Below, one piece after another: positions 6,641 through 15,577 of a stretch of 16,601 bases of DNA; within the stretch, counting starts at the first letter, position 1, and each line of letters opens with the position of its first letter. Source of the DNA: JBOFSR01 sp051651645 (lineage in GTDB: Bacteria; Spirochaetota; Spirochaetia; Treponematales; Treponemataceae); NCBI GenBank assembly GCA_051651645.1, contig JBOFSR010000111.1:1-16601 (forward strand), in the 5' to 3' direction. A program made the position numbers and the translations under genes. Under the pieces are notes generated by a model. It was given only the letters and a program-made list of their open reading frames with translations, did not search any database and was not told the origin of the DNA.

Positions 6641-7024
6641 ATGGCAGCTAAAATTTCACAAGAAGACATCTTAGAAGCAATTGCATCTATGTCAGTTTTG
6701 GAAGCTTCTGAGCTTGTAAAAGCAATGGAAGAAAAATTTGGTGTAACAGCCGCAGCACCTGTGATGATGGCAGGGGCAGCAGGAGCAGCAGGAGCCGCCG
6801 CTGAAGAGCAATCAGAATTCACTGTAACACTTGAAAGTGCCGCAGCTGATAAAAAAATTGCTGTTATTAAAGAGGTTCGTACTGTTACAGGTCTTGGTCT
6901 TAAAGAAGCAAAAGATCTTGTTGAAGGTGCACCAAAACCATTGAAAGAAGGAGTTTCAAAAGAAGAAGCTCAAAAAATTAAAGAATCGATCGAAGCTGCG
7001 GGTGGCGTAGTTAAGATTGCATAA
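6641..7024 (+). CDS. rplL: 50S ribosomal protein L7/L12
   Basis: This 127-residue acidic protein forms the multi-copy stalk that recruits translation factors. The N-terminal dimerisation helix (residues 1-35) is followed by an alanine/glycine-rich hinge at about 38-55. The globular C-terminal domain contains KIAVIKEVRTVTGLGLKEAK (about 74-93), the conserved factor-binding surface. The ATG has AGGAG at 6628-6632 with 8 bases of spacing. It is set apart from rplJ by 142 bases with two hairpins and from rpoB by 159 bases with another. That arrangement would allow separate control of L12, which is needed in several copies per ribosome. Confidence 0.98.
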   Translation: MAAKISQEDILEAIASMSVLEASELVKAMEEKFGVTAAAPVMMAGAAGAAGAAAEEQSEFTVTLESAAADKKIAVIKEVRTVTGLGLKEAKDLVEGAPKPLKEGVSKEEAQKIKESIEAAGGVVKIA

Positions 7025-7063
7025 TTTGTTTTTGAATTATAAATTACGTATATTCTCAAACTA

Positions 7064-7105
7064 ACACAGTTTGCTGGTCATCTTGTATTTCCAGCAAACT
7101 TGTGT
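7064..7105 (+). promoter_or_regulatory. Hairpin in the rplL-rpoB gap (attenuator or RNase III site candidate)
   Basis: ACACAGTTTGCTGG (7064-7077) pairs with 7091-7105 over 14 base pairs with a single bulged T and a 13-base loop; nine pairs in the middle are perfect. No T-tract follows. In E. coli the same gap holds a partial terminator and an RNase III cut site that reduce RNA polymerase expression relative to L12. This hairpin sits in the equivalent place. Confidence 0.55.
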
Positions 7106-7110
7106 AATTA

Positions 7111-7141
7111 TTGATTAAGAAAATAGCGAGCCTTGTATAAG
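7111..7141 (+). promoter_or_regulatory. Weak promoter candidate for rpoBC
   Basis: TTGATT (7111-7116) and TATAAG (7136-7141) lie just after the hairpin, but the 19-base spacer is longer than ideal and the -35 match is partial. It could give some extra transcription of rpoB and rpoC. The evidence is weak. Confidence 0.25.
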
Positions 7142-7183
7142 GTAGTACATATAGATTTAAAAAAATAGACAGGGAGGTTGCAG

Positions 7184-10100
7184 ATGTTTTCACGAACCAA
7201 TGTGGTTAATAGAAAATATATCGGAAAAAATATTCAAAACTTTATGGAGATTCCAGACCTTATTGGGATTCAGGTGTCTTCATACGAAAATTTTTTGCAA
7301 CGCGATAAATTAGTTAATAAAGAGCCTCTTGTAGACCAAGGACTTGAGTCAGTTTTTAAGAGTACTTTTCCTATTGAAAGTCCCAATGGTGATATGTTGC
7401 TTGAGTATGAGTATTATGAGCTGGATGAAGAGAATATTAAGTTTTCTGAGTATGAATGCAAGCTCAAAGGTCTTACGTATGCAGTGCCGTTAAAGGCTCG
7501 AGTAAATTTGATTTTTCAACAAACGGGCGAAATTCGTCAAAAAGAAATATATATGAGCGATATTCCTTTGATGACTGATAGGGGAACTTTTATTATTAAT
7601 GGAGCTGAGCGCGTTGTTGTCTCTCAAATTCATCGCTCTCCAGGTGTCATTTTTTGTCATGATAAAGATGTGTATTCGAGCCGTATTATTCCGTATCGTG
7701 GAAGCTGGCTTGAGTTTGAAATTGATCAAAAAAAAGAATTAGTATATGCAAAAATAGATCGCAAAAAACGAATTTTAGGAACTCTTTTTTTACGTGCCTT
7801 AGGAATGGGGACGCGTGAAGAAATCATTAAAAGTTTTTATGAAACTGAAATAATTACGCTTTCCGATGACCGTAGTTTTAGGGAATCATTAGTTGGGAAG
7901 GTTCTTGCTAAGGCTGTTTTTATTGCCGATTCAGAAACGGGTGAAGATAAAAAACTTTTCAAGGCGGGCGAGAAGCTTCATCCGCATACAATAGATGAAC
8001 TGCTTTTGCAAAAAATCAAAACAATTGATGTTATCAAGTTTGACGGAGAGAATTCTCTTAATTCCCAAATTATTATTAATTGTTTTGAATGGGAAGAAAT
8101 CCGCTTTTCATCAGAAAATTCTGCCTCGGATGAGCCAACTCGAGAAGAGGCAATTTCTGCTGTTTATTCTGTGTTGATGCCGGGCGAACCCATTACGGTT
8201 GAGTCAGCGGAAAAAGATTTGACAACGATGTTTTTCTCAACTCGTCGTTATGATTTAGGCCGAGTTGGACGTTATAAATTAAATAAAAAATTCAATTACG
8301 CTGAGTCAAATTACGAGTTTAAAGATCCCACTGATGCAACATTGATTAATCAGGATATTACTTCAACGATGAAGCATCTTATTAAAGTGTATGCAGGCTA
8401 TGAAAATCTTGATGATATTGATCATTTGGGCAATCGTCGTATTCGTTCTGTTGGTGAGCTTTTAACGAATCAGTTGAAGCAATCTTTTAGTCGAATGGAG
8501 CGGATTGTAAAAGAGCGCATGAGCATGAAAGAAACTGACACGATGAAGCCACAGGATTTAATTTCTATTAAGCCGATTGTTGCTTCTATTAAAGAGTTTT
8601 TTGGTTCAAGCCAGTTGAGTCAGTTTATGGATCAGGTAAATCCGTTGGCAGAACTTACCCACAAAAGAAGATTAAATGCATTGGGCCCTGGAGGTCTTTC
8701 ACGTGATCGTGCAGGCTTTGAGGTTCGTGATGTTCACTATACGCATTATGGTCGAATGTGCCCGATTGAAACGCCTGAAGGTCCAAATATTGGTCTTATC
8801 GTTTCTTTGGCGATTTATACTCGTGTAAATGATTATGGATTTTTGGAAGTGCCATATCGAAAACTTACGGACGGAAAGGCTTCTCAGGAAGTTGAGTATT
8901 TGTCTGCAATGGATGAGGATCGATACTATATTGGGCAAGCGTCTGTTCATTTAGATGAGAAGGGTGTTTTTCATACTGATCAAATTTCTTGTCGTCGCTA
9001 TGGGGATTATATTACTCGCGAGCCAAAAGATGTGCAGTACATGGACGTCTCTCCAAAGCAAATTATTTCTGTTTCGGCAGCCTTGATTCCCTTTTTAGAG
9101 CATGATGATGCAAACCGTGCATTGATGGGCTCGAACATGCAACGTCAAGCAGTGCCTCTTTTATTCCCTGAGCCACCACGAGTTGGAACAGGAATGGAAG
9201 CAAAATGTGGCTATGACTCTGGTGTTTTAATTAAGGCAAAAAGAGCTGGCGATGTTGTGTGGGTTTCTGCTGAAGAAATTCGCGTTAAGCCAACAACGCA
9301 AAAGCATGCTGATGATTATGATGTTTATCCTCTTTTTAAATATCAGCGAACGAACCAAGATACGTGTTATCATCAAAAACCGATTGTTAAATTGGGGGAT
9401 CACGTTGAAGTTGGTGGTCTTATTGCTGATGGACCCGCAACTTTCAAAGGCGAGCTTGCCTTGGGTCGAAATATTTTAGTTGGATTTGTGCCGTGGAATG
9501 GCTATAACTATGAAGATGCTATTTTGATTTCACAGCGCGTAGTAAAAGAAGATATGTTTACCTCGATTCACATAAAGGAATTTATTACTGAAATTCGTGA
9601 AACAAAACTTGGCCCTGAGCGAATTACGCGTGATGTGCCAAATACGAGCGAGTCAACTTTAGAAAATCTTGATAGCGAAGGTGTTATCCGCGTTGGGGCA
9701 AAGGTTCGATCTGGCTCGATTTTGGTTGGAAAAGTTACGCCAAAGTCAGAAACTGAGACAACGCCTGAGTTTAAGTTGCTTAACTCAATTTTTGGTGAAA
9801 AAGTTAAAGAAGTTCGCGATTCTTCCTTGCGTGTTCCGCATGGAGTTGAGGGAACGGTTATTGATATTCAACGACTTCGTCGATCTGAAGGGGATGATTT
9901 AAATCCTGGCGTTGATGAGTTGGTCAAAGTTCTTATTGCAACAAAGCGAAAGCTTCGTGAGGGCGATAAGATGGCTGGTCGTCATGGTAACAAAGGTATT
10001 GTTGCCCGTATTTTGCCTGAAGAAGATATGCCGTACCTAGAAGATGGCACGCCACTTGATATTTGTCTTAATCCACTTGGTGTTCCTTCTCGGATGAATA

Positions 10101-10708
10101 TTGGTCAGATTATGGAATCAGAGCTTGGTCTTGCAGGGCTTTACTTGAATGAATGGTATGAGTCTCCTGTATTCCAGTCGCCAACGAATGAGCAAATTGA
10201 AAATAAATTAATGGAAGCGGGCTTTAATGCAAACTCAAAAGCAATTTTGCATGATGGAAAAACTGGGCAGGCTTTCGAAAATCCTGTTTTTGTTGGGGTA
10301 ATCTACTTTATGAAACTCCATCACTTGGTTGATGATAAAATGCATGCTCGCTCAACAGGGCCGTACTCTCTTGTTACGCAACAGCCGCTTGGTGGTAAAG
10401 CACAGTTTGGTGGACAACGTCTTGGTGAAATGGAAGTTTGGGCACTTGAAGCGTATGGGGCAGCAAATAACTTGCAAGAATTGTTGACTATTAAGTCTGA
10501 TGATATGACTGGTCGCTCAAAAATCTATGAGGCAATTGTTAAAGGTGAGTCATCAACAACAGCGGGCGTTCCAGAAGCGTTCAATGTTTTGGTTCAAGAA
10601 TTGCGCGGTCTTGCATTAGATTTTACAATCTATGATGCAAAAGGCAAGCAAATTCCTTTGACAGAGCGTGATGAAGAGATGATTACGAAGGCTGGCTCTA
10701 ATTTTTAA
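7184..10708 (+). CDS. rpoB: DNA-directed RNA polymerase subunit beta
   Basis: This 1174-residue catalytic subunit is shorter than E. coli RpoB (1342), and I infer that it lacks lineage-specific insertions found there. I place the start at the ATG at 7184, six bases after the GGGAGG at 7172-7177; an in-frame TTG at 7178 abuts that site and would leave no spacing. The rifampicin-binding region is clear at residues 474-501, and the fork-loop segment with PIETPEGPNIGLI follows. The active-site block GDKMAGRHGNKG is at 927-938, with Lys929 and Lys937 matching E. coli Lys1065 and Lys1073. Most rifampicin contacts are conserved (Gln480, Asp483, His493, Arg496), but residue 498 is Asn where E. coli has Ser531. 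This change is linked to natural rifampicin resistance in spirochaetes. Confidence 0.98.
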   Translation: MFSRTNVVNRKYIGKNIQNFMEIPDLIGIQVSSYENFLQRDKLVNKEPLVDQGLESVFKSTFPIESPNGDMLLEYEYYELDEENIKFSEYECKLKGLTYAVPLKARVNLIFQQTGEIRQKEIYMSDIPLMTDRGTFIINGAERVVVSQIHRSPGVIFCHDKDVYSSRIIPYRGSWLEFEIDQKKELVYAKIDRKKRILGTLFLRALGMGTREEIIKSFYETEIITLSDDRSFRESLVGKVLAKAVFIADSETGEDKKLFKAGEKLHPHTIDELLLQKIKTIDVIKFDGENSLNSQIIINCFEWEEIRFSSENSASDEPTREEAISAVYSVLMPGEPITVESAEKDLTTMFFSTRRYDLGRVGRYKLNKKFNYAESNYEFKDPTDATLINQDITSTMKHLIKVYAGYENLDDIDHLGNRRIRSVGELLTNQLKQSFSRMERIVKERMSMKETDTMKPQDLISIKPIVASIKEFFGSSQLSQFMDQVNPLAELTHKRRLNALGPGGLSRDRAGFEVRDVHYTHYGRMCPIETPEGPNIGLIVSLAIYTRVNDYGFLEVPYRKLTDGKASQEVEYLSAMDEDRYYIGQASVHLDEKGVFHTDQISCRRYGDYITREPKDVQYMDVSPKQIISVSAALIPFLEHDDANRALMGSNMQRQAVPLLFPEPPRVGTGMEAKCGYDSGVLIKAKRAGDVVWVSAEEIRVKPTTQKHADDYDVYPLFKYQRTNQDTCYHQKPIVKLGDHVEVGGLIADGPATFKGELALGRNILVGFVPWNGYNYEDAILISQRVVKEDMFTSIHIKEFITEIRETKLGPERITRDVPNTSESTLENLDSEGVIRVGAKVRSGSILVGKVTPKSETETTPEFKLLNSIFGEKVKEVRDSSLRVPHGVEGTVIDIQRLRRSEGDDLNPGVDELVKVLIATKRKLREGDKMAGRHGNKGIVARILPEEDMPYLEDGTPLDICLNPLGVPSRMNIGQIMESELGLAGLYLNEWYESPVFQSPTNEQIENKLMEAGFNANSKAILHDGKTGQAFENPVFVGVIYFMKLHHLVDDKMHARSTGPYSLVTQQPLGGKAQFGGQRLGEMEVWALEAYGAANNLQELLTIKSDDMTGRSKIYEAIVKGESSTTAGVPEAFNVLVQELRGLALDFTIYDAKGKQIPLTERDEEMITKAGSNF

Positions 10709-10744
10709 TTTTAGAAATAGCTGCTATTAAAAAAATATCGTAGA

Positions 10745-10763
10745 TTTTGCCTGACAGGTAAAA
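10745..10763 (+). promoter_or_regulatory. Small hairpin just before the rpoC ribosome binding site
   Basis: TTTTGCCT (10745-10752) pairs with AGGTAAAA (10756-10763), including one G-U pair, around a GAC loop. The rpoC Shine-Dalgarno AAGGAG starts 2 bases later (10765-10770). The hairpin leaves that site open and may help keep it unstructured, or it may be chance. Confidence 0.3.
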
Positions 10764-10776
10764 CAAGGAGACATAT

Positions 10777-13700
10777 ATGCGTGATATACAGGATTTTGAC
10801 AGCTTGATGATTAAGCTTGCTTCCCCAGAGACCATTCGAGCATGGTCATACGGTGAGGTAAAGAAGCCTGAAACTATAAATTATAGAACATTGCGTCCTG
10901 AAAAAGAAGGACTTTTTTGCGAGCGAATTTTTGGAACAACAAAAGAATGGGAATGCTATTGCGGAAAGTTCAAATCAATTCGTTATAAAGGCGTTATTTG
11001 CGATCGTTGTGGTGTTGAAGTTACTCATTTCAAGGTTCGCCGAGAGCGCATGGGGCATATTGAACTTGCCGCTCCTGTTTCTCATATTTGGTATTATCGC
11101 TCAGTGCCTTCTCGTATGGGACTTTTGCTTGATTTAAAAGTTGCAGATCTTCGGTCTGTGCTTTATTATGAAAAATATATCGTCATTGATGCAGGTGATA
11201 CCGACCTTAAAAAAATGCAACTCCTTAATGAAGATGAATATTATGAGTCATTGGAGCGTTATGGCGGATCTTTTTCTGCAGGAATGGGTGCTGAAGCGGT
11301 TAAAATGCTTCTTGAAAATCTCAACCTTGATGAGCTTGCTGCAGAACTTCGTTCAAAAATGATTGAAAAGGGTGCAAAAAGTGATAAGCGCCTTTTGAAA
11401 CGCATTGAAATTGTTGAAAATTTCCGTTCTTCTCCTAATAAATGTTCGTGGATGATTTTGGATGTTATTCCTGTTATTCCGCCTGAGTTGCGACCAATGG
11501 TTCAGCTTGATGGAGGGCGTTTTGCAACTTCAGACTTAAATGATTTGTATCGTCGGGTTATTAATCGAAATAATCGACTAAAGCGACTTATGCAGCTGAA
11601 TGCTCCTGATATTATTATTCGTAACGAAAAGCGAATGCTACAAGAAGCCGTTGATGCATTGTTTGATAATTCAAAACGGAAAAAAGTTGTAAAAGGTGCG
11701 TCAAATCGTCCTTTAAAATCAATTTCTGATATGCTTAAAGGAAAACAAGGGCGTTTTCGTCAAAATTTGCTTGGAAAGCGTGTTGATTATTCTGGACGTT
11801 CAGTAATCGTTGTTGGTCCAGAACTTAAGTTGTGGCAGTGTGGACTTCCAACAAAAATGGCTTTGGAATTATTTAAGCCATTTATCATGAAAAAACTTGT
11901 AGACAAAGAAATTGTCTTCAATATAAAAAAAGCGAAAATTCTTGTTGAGCAAGAAAATGCCGAGGTATTTGCCATTTTGGATGAGGTTGTTCGTGAGCAT
12001 CCTGTTATGCTTAACCGTGCTCCCACTTTGCATAGACTTGGTATTCAGGCATTTGAGCCTGTTCTTGTTGAGGGTAAGGCGATTCGCTTGCATCCTCTTG
12101 TTTGTCATGCATTTAATGCTGACTTTGACGGGGATCAAATGGCAGTTCATGTGCCGTTGACACAGGCTGCACAAATGGAATGCTGGACGCTCATGCTTTC
12201 TGCTCGAAATCTTTTAGATCCTGCAAATGGAAAAACCGTTGTGTATCCGTCTCAGGATATGGTTTTGGGAATTTATTATTTAACAAAAATTAAGCCGTCA
12301 GCAAAGGGAACGGGAAAGCGTTTTTGCTCAATGAGCGAGGCAATTTTAGCGGCAGAGTCAAAAAGTATTGATTGGCAGGCAGAAATTAAAGTTCCGATTA
12401 CTAAAGATCCGTATAATGGCACGTTAGTTTCTACTACAGCGGGCAGGCTCATGTTTAATGATGAGATGCCAGAGACAGTTGAGTACGTGAATGAGCTTTT
12501 AGGTGATAAAGAGTTAAAGCGCCTTATTGAAAAGGTTTATAACGAGCAAGGTTCTTGGCTTACGGTGCAAATGCTTGATGCAATTAAGGCTGTTGGCTAT
12601 AAATATGCAACCTTTTTTGGTGCAACCATTTCTATGGATGATATTCTTATTCCGCATGAAAAAACTGAAATGATGGAAAATGCGAATAAAGAGGTTGAAA
12701 GCATTCAAAAGCAGTACCATCAAGGACATATTACTCAGGATGAGCGCTACAATCGTGTTGTTGAGGTTTGGTCAAAAACAAATGAAGAGCTCACCAACAT
12801 AATGATGAAAAATCTTGAGCAAGATAAAGATGGATTTAATACGATTTACATGATGGCAACCTCTGGTGCTCGTGGTAGTCGTAATCAGATTCGTCAGCTT
12901 GCGGGAATGCGTGGTTTGATGGCAAAACCAAACGGCGATATTATTGAGCTTCCTATTCGTGCAAACTTTAAAGAAGGACTTTCGGTTATTGAATTCTTTA
13001 TTTCAACAAACGGTGCTCGAAAAGGTCTTGCTGATACGGCTCTTAAAACCGCAGAAGCTGGGTACTTAACTCGTCGTTTGGTTGACATTGCACAAGATGT
13101 TGTTATCAATGAGGATGATTGTGGAACGATTAACGGAATTGAATACTCAGCAATTAAAGACGGTGAGGAAATCATTGAGTCTTTGAGAGATAGAATTGTT
13201 GGAAAGTTCACTTTAGAGCGAGTTATCCATCCTATTACCGAAGAAGTACTTTGCGATGTAAATGAATACTTGACCGATGAGCTTGCAGACAAAATTGATG
13301 CCGCTGGTGTTGAAAAAGTGAAAATGCGAACCGTTTTGACGTGTGAATCTCGTCATGGTGTTTGCTGTAAGTGTTATGGGCGAAATCTTGCACAAAATCG
13401 TGTAATTGAAATTGGTGAAGCGGTTGGAATTATTGCCGCACAATCAATTGGTCAGCCGGGAACGCAGCTTACTATGCGTACTTTCCATATTGGTGGAACG
13501 GCGACAAAAATTAGCGAAGAAAATAGAATTGTGCTAAAATTCCCTGTTTTGATTAAGGAAATTGCGGGAACGCACGTTAAAATGGGCGATGCTGACTTGC
13601 TCTTCACGCGTAAAGGTTCTATGACTATTAGCCGTATTATAGAAGAATATACCGTTGAAAAGGGAGCAAAGCTTTTTGTAGAGGATAATAGTCGGATTTT

Positions 13701-15021
13701 GAAAGATGCTCCGTTGTATGAAGTAAATGGCAAGCAGGTTCTTTCTCCTCAAATTGCGTTTGTAATTGTCCGCGGTGATAAGATTTATCTTTTGAACCAA
13801 GATCAAAAAATTGAAATTAAAAACGGCTCAAACGTTATTGTCAAAGAAGGCGATATTCTTGCCGCTGATCAAACAATTGCGACTTTTGACCCCTTCTCTG
13901 AGCCAATTATTGCCGAAGTAAATGGGTATGTCCATTTTGAGGACATTATTCCAGGTTCAACATTGAGTGAAGAGCTTGATGAGGAGACAGGAAATATTGA
14001 AAAACGCATTAGCGAGCTGAATCTTGATACTAAGCAGCCACGCGTTTTGATTACTGACGAGGCTGGTAACGAGCAAGGAAGTTATTATCTTCCTGGTGGA
14101 TCGTACTTGCTTGTTGAAGATAATCAAAAAATTACCGCGGGAACGACGATTGCAAAAATGCTTAAAGAGTCTGCAAAAACTAAGGATATTACTGGTGGTT
14201 TGCCTCGTGTTGCTGAGCTTTTTGAAGCGAGAAAGCCAAAATCTCCAACGGTTCTTGCCCAAATTTCTGGAACAATTCAGTTTAAGGGAATTACTAAGGG
14301 TAAGCGAGTTGTTGTTGTTGAGGATAAATACGGTAAAAAATTTGAACATCAAGTTCCAATGACAAAACGGTTGCTTGTGCGAGATGGAGATAGTGTTGTT
14401 GCAGGTGAAGAACTTTGCGATGGCTCGATTAATCCGCATGATGTGCTTGCAATTTCTGGTGAAAATGCACTGCAAAATTACTTAATGGATGAAATTCAGC
14501 AAGTTTATCGAATGCAGGGGGTTAGCATTAATGACAAGCACATTGGTGTTATTGTTCGCCAAATTTTGCGTAAGGTTGAAATTGTTGCCGTAGGCGATAC
14601 GCGTTTTATTTACGGGCAGCAAGTTGATAAGTATAAATTCCATGAAGAAAATAAGCGTGTTATAAGTGAGGGTGGACAGCCAGCTATTGCTCGGCCAATG
14701 TTCCAAGGAATTACCAAAGCATCGCTTAATATAGATTCATTTATTTCTGCAGCTTCTTTCCAAGAAACAACGCGAGTTTTAACAAATGCAGCGATTGCAG
14801 GAATTTCTGATACTTTGCGTGGCCTCAAAGAAAACGTTATTATTGGTCATCCAATTCCAGCAGGAACGGGAAGTCCACATTATAAAAATATTCGTTTGTT
14901 TGATGCGGATGCTAAGGACTTGGATGAAGAGATGCAACAAATTCTTGATAAGCGAAAGCTTGAAGAAGAGCAAGAGCTTGTTGCTAGTGATAGTGGTTTT
15001 ACTAAAGAGATGGAAGATTAA
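10777..15021 (+). CDS. rpoC: DNA-directed RNA polymerase subunit beta'
   Basis: This 1414-residue subunit holds the active-site magnesium. The catalytic NADFDGDQM is present, with Asp449, Asp451 and Asp453. The N-terminal zinc ribbon has Cys60, Cys62, Cys75 and Cys78. The second zinc site has Cys782, Cys856, Cys863 and Cys866. The bridge-helix/trigger-loop region ends at MRTFHIGG near residue 905. The gap between it and the trigger-loop return (DITGGLPRVAELFEARKPK, from about 1137) contains an insert of about 225 residues. That insert includes a stretch resembling the E. coli SI3 insertion (IIAEVNGYVHF matching VITEVSGFVRF). The start ATG follows AAGGAG with 6 bases of spacing. The 68-base gap from rpoB supports co-transcription. 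The C-terminus is acidic. Confidence 0.98.
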   Translation: MRDIQDFDSLMIKLASPETIRAWSYGEVKKPETINYRTLRPEKEGLFCERIFGTTKEWECYCGKFKSIRYKGVICDRCGVEVTHFKVRRERMGHIELAAPVSHIWYYRSVPSRMGLLLDLKVADLRSVLYYEKYIVIDAGDTDLKKMQLLNEDEYYESLERYGGSFSAGMGAEAVKMLLENLNLDELAAELRSKMIEKGAKSDKRLLKRIEIVENFRSSPNKCSWMILDVIPVIPPELRPMVQLDGGRFATSDLNDLYRRVINRNNRLKRLMQLNAPDIIIRNEKRMLQEAVDALFDNSKRKKVVKGASNRPLKSISDMLKGKQGRFRQNLLGKRVDYSGRSVIVVGPELKLWQCGLPTKMALELFKPFIMKKLVDKEIVFNIKKAKILVEQENAEVFAILDEVVREHPVMLNRAPTLHRLGIQAFEPVLVEGKAIRLHPLVCHAFNADFDGDQMAVHVPLTQAAQMECWTLMLSARNLLDPANGKTVVYPSQDMVLGIYYLTKIKPSAKGTGKRFCSMSEAILAAESKSIDWQAEIKVPITKDPYNGTLVSTTAGRLMFNDEMPETVEYVNELLGDKELKRLIEKVYNEQGSWLTVQMLDAIKAVGYKYATFFGATISMDDILIPHEKTEMMENANKEVESIQKQYHQGHITQDERYNRVVEVWSKTNEELTNIMMKNLEQDKDGFNTIYMMATSGARGSRNQIRQLAGMRGLMAKPNGDIIELPIRANFKEGLSVIEFFISTNGARKGLADTALKTAEAGYLTRRLVDIAQDVVINEDDCGTINGIEYSAIKDGEEIIESLRDRIVGKFTLERVIHPITEEVLCDVNEYLTDELADKIDAAGVEKVKMRTVLTCESRHGVCCKCYGRNLAQNRVIEIGEAVGIIAAQSIGQPGTQLTMRTFHIGGTATKISEENRIVLKFPVLIKEIAGTHVKMGDADLLFTRKGSMTISRIIEEYTVEKGAKLFVEDNSRILKDAPLYEVNGKQVLSPQIAFVIVRGDKIYLLNQDQKIEIKNGSNVIVKEGDILAADQTIATFDPFSEPIIAEVNGYVHFEDIIPGSTLSEELDEETGNIEKRISELNLDTKQPRVLITDEAGNEQGSYYLPGGSYLLVEDNQKITAGTTIAKMLKESAKTKDITGGLPRVAELFEARKPKSPTVLAQISGTIQFKGITKGKRVVVVEDKYGKKFEHQVPMTKRLLVRDGDSVVAGEELCDGSINPHDVLAISGENALQNYLMDEIQQVYRMQGVSINDKHIGVIVRQILRKVEIVAVGDTRFIYGQQVDKYKFHEENKRVISEGGQPAIARPMFQGITKASLNIDSFISAASFQETTRVLTNAAIAGISDTLRGLKENVIIGHPIPAGTGSPHYKNIRLFDADAKDLDEEMQQILDKRKLEEEQELVASDSGFTKEMED

Positions 15022-15023
15022 TC

Positions 15024-15082
15024 TTTTGAGTAATAGAATTTCAAAAAAACATCAGTTTTGATGAATTTCTGTTACTTGAAAA
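15024..15082 (+). promoter_or_regulatory. Long imperfect hairpin after rpoC
   Basis: The arm at 15024-15042 can pair with 15063-15082. The stem has four outer pairs, a bulge, eleven pairs (some G-U), one mismatch and three inner pairs. The loop itself can fold as CATCA-GTTT-TGATG. It starts 2 bases after the rpoC stop. A processing or 3'-protecting element between rpoC and the S12/S7 genes is likely. Confidence 0.4.
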
Positions 15083-15120
15083 TGCAATCAGGGCATTTCT
15101 CTATTGCATAATTATTCTTT
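15082..15120 (+). terminator. Possible weak terminator between rpoC and rpsL
   Basis: ATGCAAT (15082-15088) and ATTGCAT (15103-15109) form a perfect 7-pair stem around a 14-base loop. A T-rich stretch ending in TTTTT follows after a short AAT-rich spacer. It is AT-rich with a large loop, so at best it is a leaky terminator. If it works, rpsL-rpsG would need read-through or their own promoter. Confidence 0.25.
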
Positions 15121-15202
15121 TTATAGTAGACTGTACCGATAATTTGCTGTTTTACAGTTAATTCTCCGTAGTGCTGACGGATAATAATAGGAGTAAAGGC
15201 TC

Positions 15203-15577
15203 ATGCCTACAATTAATCAATTAATTCGACAGGGTAGAAAAGCGAGTGCTAACCGAACTAAGTCTCCTGCTTTACAATCTTGTCCACAAAAACGTGGGGT
15301 CTGTACACGTGTTATGACACAAACCCCTAAAAAGCCAAATTCGGCTTTGAGAAAGGTTGCTCGTGTTCGCTTGAGCAATGGCATTGAAGTTTCTGCATAC
15401 ATTCCAGGTATTGGCCATAACTTACAGGAGCATTCAGTTGTTCTTATTCGTGGAGGTCGTGTTAAAGATCTTCCTGGTGTTCGTTACCATATTATTCGTG
15501 GAACAAAAGATGCTTTGGGTGTTGAAGATCGAAAACGTGGTCGATCTAAATATGGTGCAAAAAGGCCAAAGGCATAA
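15203..15577 (+). CDS. rpsL: 30S ribosomal protein S12
   Basis: This 124-residue protein lies at the decoding centre of the small subunit. The family motifs are intact: CPQKRGVCTRV at residues 27-37, TPKKPNSALRK at 41-51, and RGGRVKDLPGVRYH in the second half. Lys43 (Lys42 in E. coli mature numbering) and the Lys of VKDLPG are unmutated. The protein therefore has the wild-type form at sites where streptomycin-resistance changes arise. The ATG follows AGGAG at 15189-15193 with 9 bases of spacing. A small leader hairpin (TCCGT with ACGGA) lies upstream. The rpsG gene follows after only 10 bases. Confidence 0.98.
   Translation: MPTINQLIRQGRKASANRTKSPALQSCPQKRGVCTRVMTQTPKKPNSALRKVARVRLSNGIEVSAYIPGIGHNLQEHSVVLIRGGRVKDLPGVRYHIIRGTKDALGVEDRKRGRSKYGAKRPKA

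Noticed and set aside
6769..6806. Repetitive GCAGGAGCAGCAGGAGCC-like DNA in rplL
   Set aside because: It encodes the alanine/glycine-rich flexible hinge normal for L7/L12, not a separate repeat element.
7178..7183. TTG two codons before the rpoB ATG as the start codon
   Set aside because: It directly touches the GGGAGG ribosome binding site with no spacing, while the ATG at 7184 has 6 bases, the same as rpoC.
13957..14475. 172-residue open frame on the minus strand inside rpoC
   Set aside because: It is a shadow of the rpoC reading frame in an AT-rich genome, has no family features and lies wholly within a conserved gene.
15104..15132. Promoter candidate before rpsL (TTGCAT with TAGACT)
   Set aside because: Matches are 3/6 and 4/6; the better TATAGT nearby has no -35 box at a usable distance.
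15405..15421. S12 reads IPGIGHN where E. coli has GGEGHN
   Set aside because: The IPGIGHN form is common in other bacteria, so it is not a resistance change or an oddity.
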